From contig CM119271.1 of assembly GCA_051294375.1 (NCBI GenBank), positions 3,317,061 to 3,381,060 on the forward strand: DNA of 64,000 nucleotides, read 5' to 3'. The stretch is from Paraspadella gotoi (lineage: Eukaryota; Chaetognatha). Made by a program: the position numbers and the translations under genes. The notes under the pieces were generated by a model. That model made no database searches and was not told the origin of the DNA. It worked only from the letters and a program-made list of their open reading frames with translations. Position 1 is the first letter of the stretch. Every line of letters starts with the position of its first letter. Shown here one piece after another: positions 60,852 through 64,000 of this stretch.

Positions 60852-62356
60852 TCACAAGAGCTTCTTGCCTCCGCCGCAAGCGGCGCCGTTGGGCAAGGCT
60901 TCGGCGGAGGCGTCGCAACGGAGCCGCCGCCGTCGCGGCCCGTCAGAGTTCATTTTAGTTTCTCCAAGGTCGTTGCCGGCGTCTTCGTCCTCGTTGTCGG
61001 GGAGGAAAGGAGAAACGGCGAGGCGCACAACGCGGCCAAAGACGAGGCAACACAGGGTCTGGTGGAACATCGCCGCCACTCGATAGTACCTTAGGGGACG
61101 AAAATTTGCGAACGAAAAATGATTACAGAAGGTTTCATATTATAAAATGAGGTACCACTTTTTTTGTGAACAGAATCTGTACCCACCAAGCTAACCGATC
61201 GAGTCTTAATGACGATATAAATGGAACTATCGAGGCGAATTTTAATATTCAACCCCTGACAAGAGATACAGGGCCCTGGGGCTGGACCCCTGGGGGGTCA
61301 AAAAATGATAAATTTTTTTAAAATTTTTTAAAAAATATTTTCATAGAATCAGGTTCATTGATGTTTTAACCTAACAATTTTTTTTAAAACAAAAATTGAA
61401 AAATTTTTGCTAATTAATCGGTGTTTTATGGAGGACGCTTCAGGTCACGTGGGTCATGTCTCTGGCCACCGTGGTAACCGGTGACCACTGACCTTACGCT
61501 GAGGACACCTCGGCCGACTTTTGGCTTTAAAAGCCGACAAGCTCCCGACGTACAAGACAACTCGAAATCTCTTTAATACTTTCTCCTTCACTGTTTATTA
61601 CTGTTAATGTTAAACTCTTTGTACATTGTATGAAATGTATCTTCGTTTAAACCCGTCTCCTTATCTCAATTATTCACGTCGCCATAGTATGAAGATGCAT
61701 GGTTCATCGTTTTTCTTATAATTTTCTCGAATTATTCAAAATCTGACTTGAACCGCTGATGTTCATGAAGCTGAACTAAGGTAAACTAATATTTTTGTGG
61801 TAAAAAATATGTTTTTGTGAAAGAGTAAACGTCTGTGCAACTGTTCAAAACAAATAAAAATTTAATATCTCGGCCCATCGGTATCGTTCGGACCAAATTT
61901 CAATAAATTTCAGTAGTTTTCTCGGAACGTGTTCTTGTCACAAAAAACAAATATGAAGCCTTCTGTAAAGTAAAGTTTGAAATGGAAGAAAATTTTACCG
62001 GAATTTAACCGTTTACTTTAGATTTAAATCGATTGAAATAGCGCTGAAAATAGCTTGAAAATAATATAATTTTGTAGAACGAATATTCAATTACAACAAA
62101 AACTAATTTACCTGCCACTGAATGGGTCCGATGTTGCAGGACAAACCATGTTGTTAAGATTAATGCCGGACAAAATAGCAAGTCCTTGCAAAGGAACCCA
62201 ATGATATAAAAACATGAGTCCCGTCATAAATACGGAATAACTCCAATCATCCCACGTCTCGTAGGTATAAAGACCTGAAAACAAATCGTTTAATAATTTT
62301 CAGAGAATTTTAATGTTCAACTAAACTCGCACAGCATCCGTTCGTGAAACAGAATC
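60852..62356 (-). CDS. 3' exons of an unassigned membrane-like protein
   Basis: Three phase-matched exons: 62356-62327, 62274-62112 and 61089-60852 (stop at 60852). Upstream exons were not found. The visible 143 residues include a Trp/Tyr-rich hydrophobic stretch (YETWDDWSYSVFMTGLMFLY), then LQGLAILSGINLNNMVCPAT, RYYRVAAMFHQTLCCLVFGR and a hydrophilic C-terminus ending ACGGGKKLL. The pattern suggests a multi-pass membrane protein with a cytosolic tail. It is faintly reminiscent of the Frag1/DRAM/PGAP2 group, but I would not assign it. A foldback element fragment lies in its last intron. Confidence 0.45.
61428..61573. mobile_element. Foldback element, GGAGGACGCTT family, copy B (truncated)
   Basis: TTATGGAGGACGCTTCAGGT through CTGGCCACCGTGGTAACCGG to GACAACTCGAAATC matches the left arm and centre of the 57336 element; the right arm is missing. 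It lies in an intron of the membrane-like gene. Confidence 0.7.
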
Positions 62357-62377
62357 CTGCAATTAAAGTTAAAATTC

Positions 62378-63325
62378 ATGTTCATTCCAATAAACTTTTT
62401 TTTCCATATTTATACTTGTACTTGGCTGAACCATCGCGGTTTCTTTGTGAGTGTAAAAAAAATACGAGTAACGACCTGTTCTTCCACATCGGCCGAAAGC
62501 CTTAATTATAAAGACCGGCTAGACTCGGTCAATCAACTTCGAGCAACGGATCCTACAACCATCTCCGTTTCGACTGACTTCAATTGGTAAGGGCATGCGG
62601 GTACTCAACATTCCCGATAGAAGTCGACTGACGATCGTTCAAACTCCATCTTTATTCAACCTATATACTAAATAAAATTTCGGTATTGTCCGTATCAACA
62701 GACACTAAGCCATAAGATGATTAGCTAGTTATATACAGTTCGACGTTACCCTGAGTAATCTATCAGTGAAAGCTGAGAAAACTTTTAAACCAAAGCCATT
62801 AAAAAACAAAACAGCTTTTTAATTCACATCAAAACAGCAACTCGTAAGAAAGAGGATGGGCTAAAATCTTAGCAATAGCCACGACAATCTACTTTCACAA
62901 CAAGCTAGTTTTTTACTTTACAATTGAATTAATAGGTAATAAGAATATTATAAAATTAATTTAAAATTTTCTGTAATCATACAGAACAATCTGGCTAATA
63001 AGATTGGCGAACCATGAAATATTTCACAATAAAATTGAGCAAAATTTAATATAAATTATCTTTACATTTAAAAAATGTAAACACCAAAAAATATTATGGA
63101 TGATGTATCCGCGCTAAAAGAGAATGAAAATAACACGGAAAAATAAAAACTGGTGAAAAATTAAATAAAAATAACATTAGCAATGTGATAAACCTCATTG
63201 ATTGGTTAACGCAAATAATTAATTAAAACGCTGATCCCATTACTACATTACTACAATTGCAATAAAAAATTGACCTAAACTTCACAAAAAAAATGGAGCA
63301 TCGAGAAACGGACAAGTGGGGGTGG
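62378..63325. other. Spacer between SPSB and the membrane-like gene
   Basis: About 950 bp of AT-rich sequence. Further 5' exons of the membrane-like gene could be here, but none is convincing. No RNA or repeat was recognised. Confidence 0.4.
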
Positions 63326-64000
63326 TCACGAAGCGATGTACTCTTGAATGGCGCTGGGCAATGGTAAGGCTGAGACATTGGCAAGGTTCTTATCTCCCAC
63401 GTGACTCCGTATGGTTCGCCGACAAAGAGCGGCAAGCGAAACCGGTTCCGGAGCTAGCCCACCAAGATACTTGTAAGAAACCTCGGCGTGACCCCAGACA
63501 ACGTTGACAATGGGGTAAAGGGTTTTCCCCTTGAGTCCATGAAACGCGACGCCCATGTACTCGTCGTCAACGACGAAGGCCAGGGTTCCGGCGTCCATGT
63601 CGAGGATCATGACGAAGCTGTCGGGGATCGTCATCTCTTCGTTGGCCTTGACGTCGTGTAAGGGATAAGGGTCAGAGTTGTTGTTATTAGAATCAGCGTG
63701 GTAAAGCCGCTTGCGTCCAATGTCCCAGCCCCAGCTGTCCGAGGTGGATCCGACCACGGATGAATAACCGTAAGCGTGCACGGGGGCGGTGATCTCGGCC
63801 ACGCCCACGACGGCGTGGGTGCCGCGCTGGCGCATGCTCCAAGTGATGCGCCACGCGTGGACGCCGTTCGAGTATCCGACCCGGCCGCGAACGCAGTCCG
63901 TGCTTTGGGCGACGGGGTGGCGGTGGATCGTGGTCGGGTCCTCGTCCTTGACGAAGATGTTGAGAGATCGATCGACGGGATTCCAAGCGTGAAATTCTTG
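63326..64000 (-). CDS. SPSB: SPRY domain and SOCS box protein, SPSB1/4 type (partial)
   Basis: One uninterrupted frame of 224 residues plus stop; the 5' end lies beyond the window. SPSB proteins use a SPRY domain to bind substrates (for example those with a DINNN-type motif) and a SOCS box to recruit Elongin B/C and Cullin5 for ubiquitination. Seen: [75 protein letters not shown] and [17 protein letters not shown] in the SPRY fold. SOCS box: [14 protein letters not shown] and [15 protein letters not shown]. Closeness to vertebrate SPSB1 and SPSB4 is high. The start is not visible. Confidence 0.95.
   Translation of the reverse strand, partial: QEFHAWNPVDRSLNIFVKDEDPTTIHRHPVAQSTDCVRGRVGYSNGVHAWRITWSMRQRGTHAVVGVAEITAPVHAYGYSSVVGSTSDSWGWDIGRKRLYHADSNNNNSDPYPLHDVKANEEMTIPDSFVMILDMDAGTLAFVVDDEYMGVAFHGLKGKTLYPIVNVVWGHAEVSYKYLGGLAPEPVSLAALCRRTIRSHVGDKNLANVSALPLPSAIQEYIAS

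Noticed and set aside
62112-62356. Assignment of the membrane-like gene to PGAP2/Frag1
   Set aside because: An initial reading with HERMLCE in the small exon looked convincing, but the phase of the following exon does not allow it; the in-phase reading is only faintly similar.

Overview
The window is animal (metazoan) nuclear DNA. Every gene I could name is a eukaryotic or animal family: PKHD1L1, MMADHC, V-ATPase subunit D, UQCC2, MRPL54, TRMT61A, SMAP, an ACT-domain threonine dehydratase, DAPIT, glomulin, ELMO, translin-associated factor X, SPSB. Exons are short and GC-rich, and introns and spacers are AT-rich. I cannot fix the lineage. The compact genes, short spacers and non-vertebrate sequence divergence suggest a small-genome invertebrate; a sponge or another early-branching animal is possible, but that is inference.

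Every gene I can support lies on the minus strand, so transcription runs from 64000 towards 1. Region by region: 1-8552 holds the first 16 exons of a PKHD1L1-like receptor, cut by the window edge. 8.6-12.1 kb is spacer with a foldback element. 12.1-21.9 kb holds MMADHC, ATP6V1D, UQCC2, MRPL54, TRMT61A and SMAP head to tail. 22.9-32.4 kb is a threonine dehydratase whose 6 kb intron contains a small unrecognised gene, which in turn carries a Penelope-like retroelement. 32.8-36.35 kb holds error-rich copies of two DAPIT genes and glomulin. After two N gaps, 36.6-43.4 kb repeats the 29.06-36.35 kb segment as a cleaner copy and continues into the intact 5' end of glomulin. ELMO (44.6-48.4 kb) and TSNAX (48.6-50.5 kb) follow. 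53.3-56.9 kb is a 903-residue protein with two tandem helix-turn-helix units. 60.9-62.4 kb is part of a membrane-like gene. 63.3-64.0 kb is the 3' part of an SPSB gene.

The exon models were checked by splice-site sequence and reading phase. For each complete gene the coding length is a multiple of three, and the junctions fall at matching positions in known family members. Several products work in mitochondria (MRPL54, UQCC2, DAPIT, and MMADHC in cobalamin trafficking), and many neighbours are only 79-290 bp apart, so co-transcription or shared promoters are possible.

The most unusual signals are a Penelope-like element bounded by inverted repeats that each carry a hammerhead ribozyme core and flanked by a 14-bp target-site duplication; a third, covarying hammerhead at 28.9 kb; an excess of GC-AG introns with GCGAGT-type donors; an ELMO exon fragment duplicated as an in-frame 81-bp candidate cassette exon; a possibly undescribed tandem-HTH protein; and several foldback repeat families. 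The 7 kb duplication looks like an assembly artefact.
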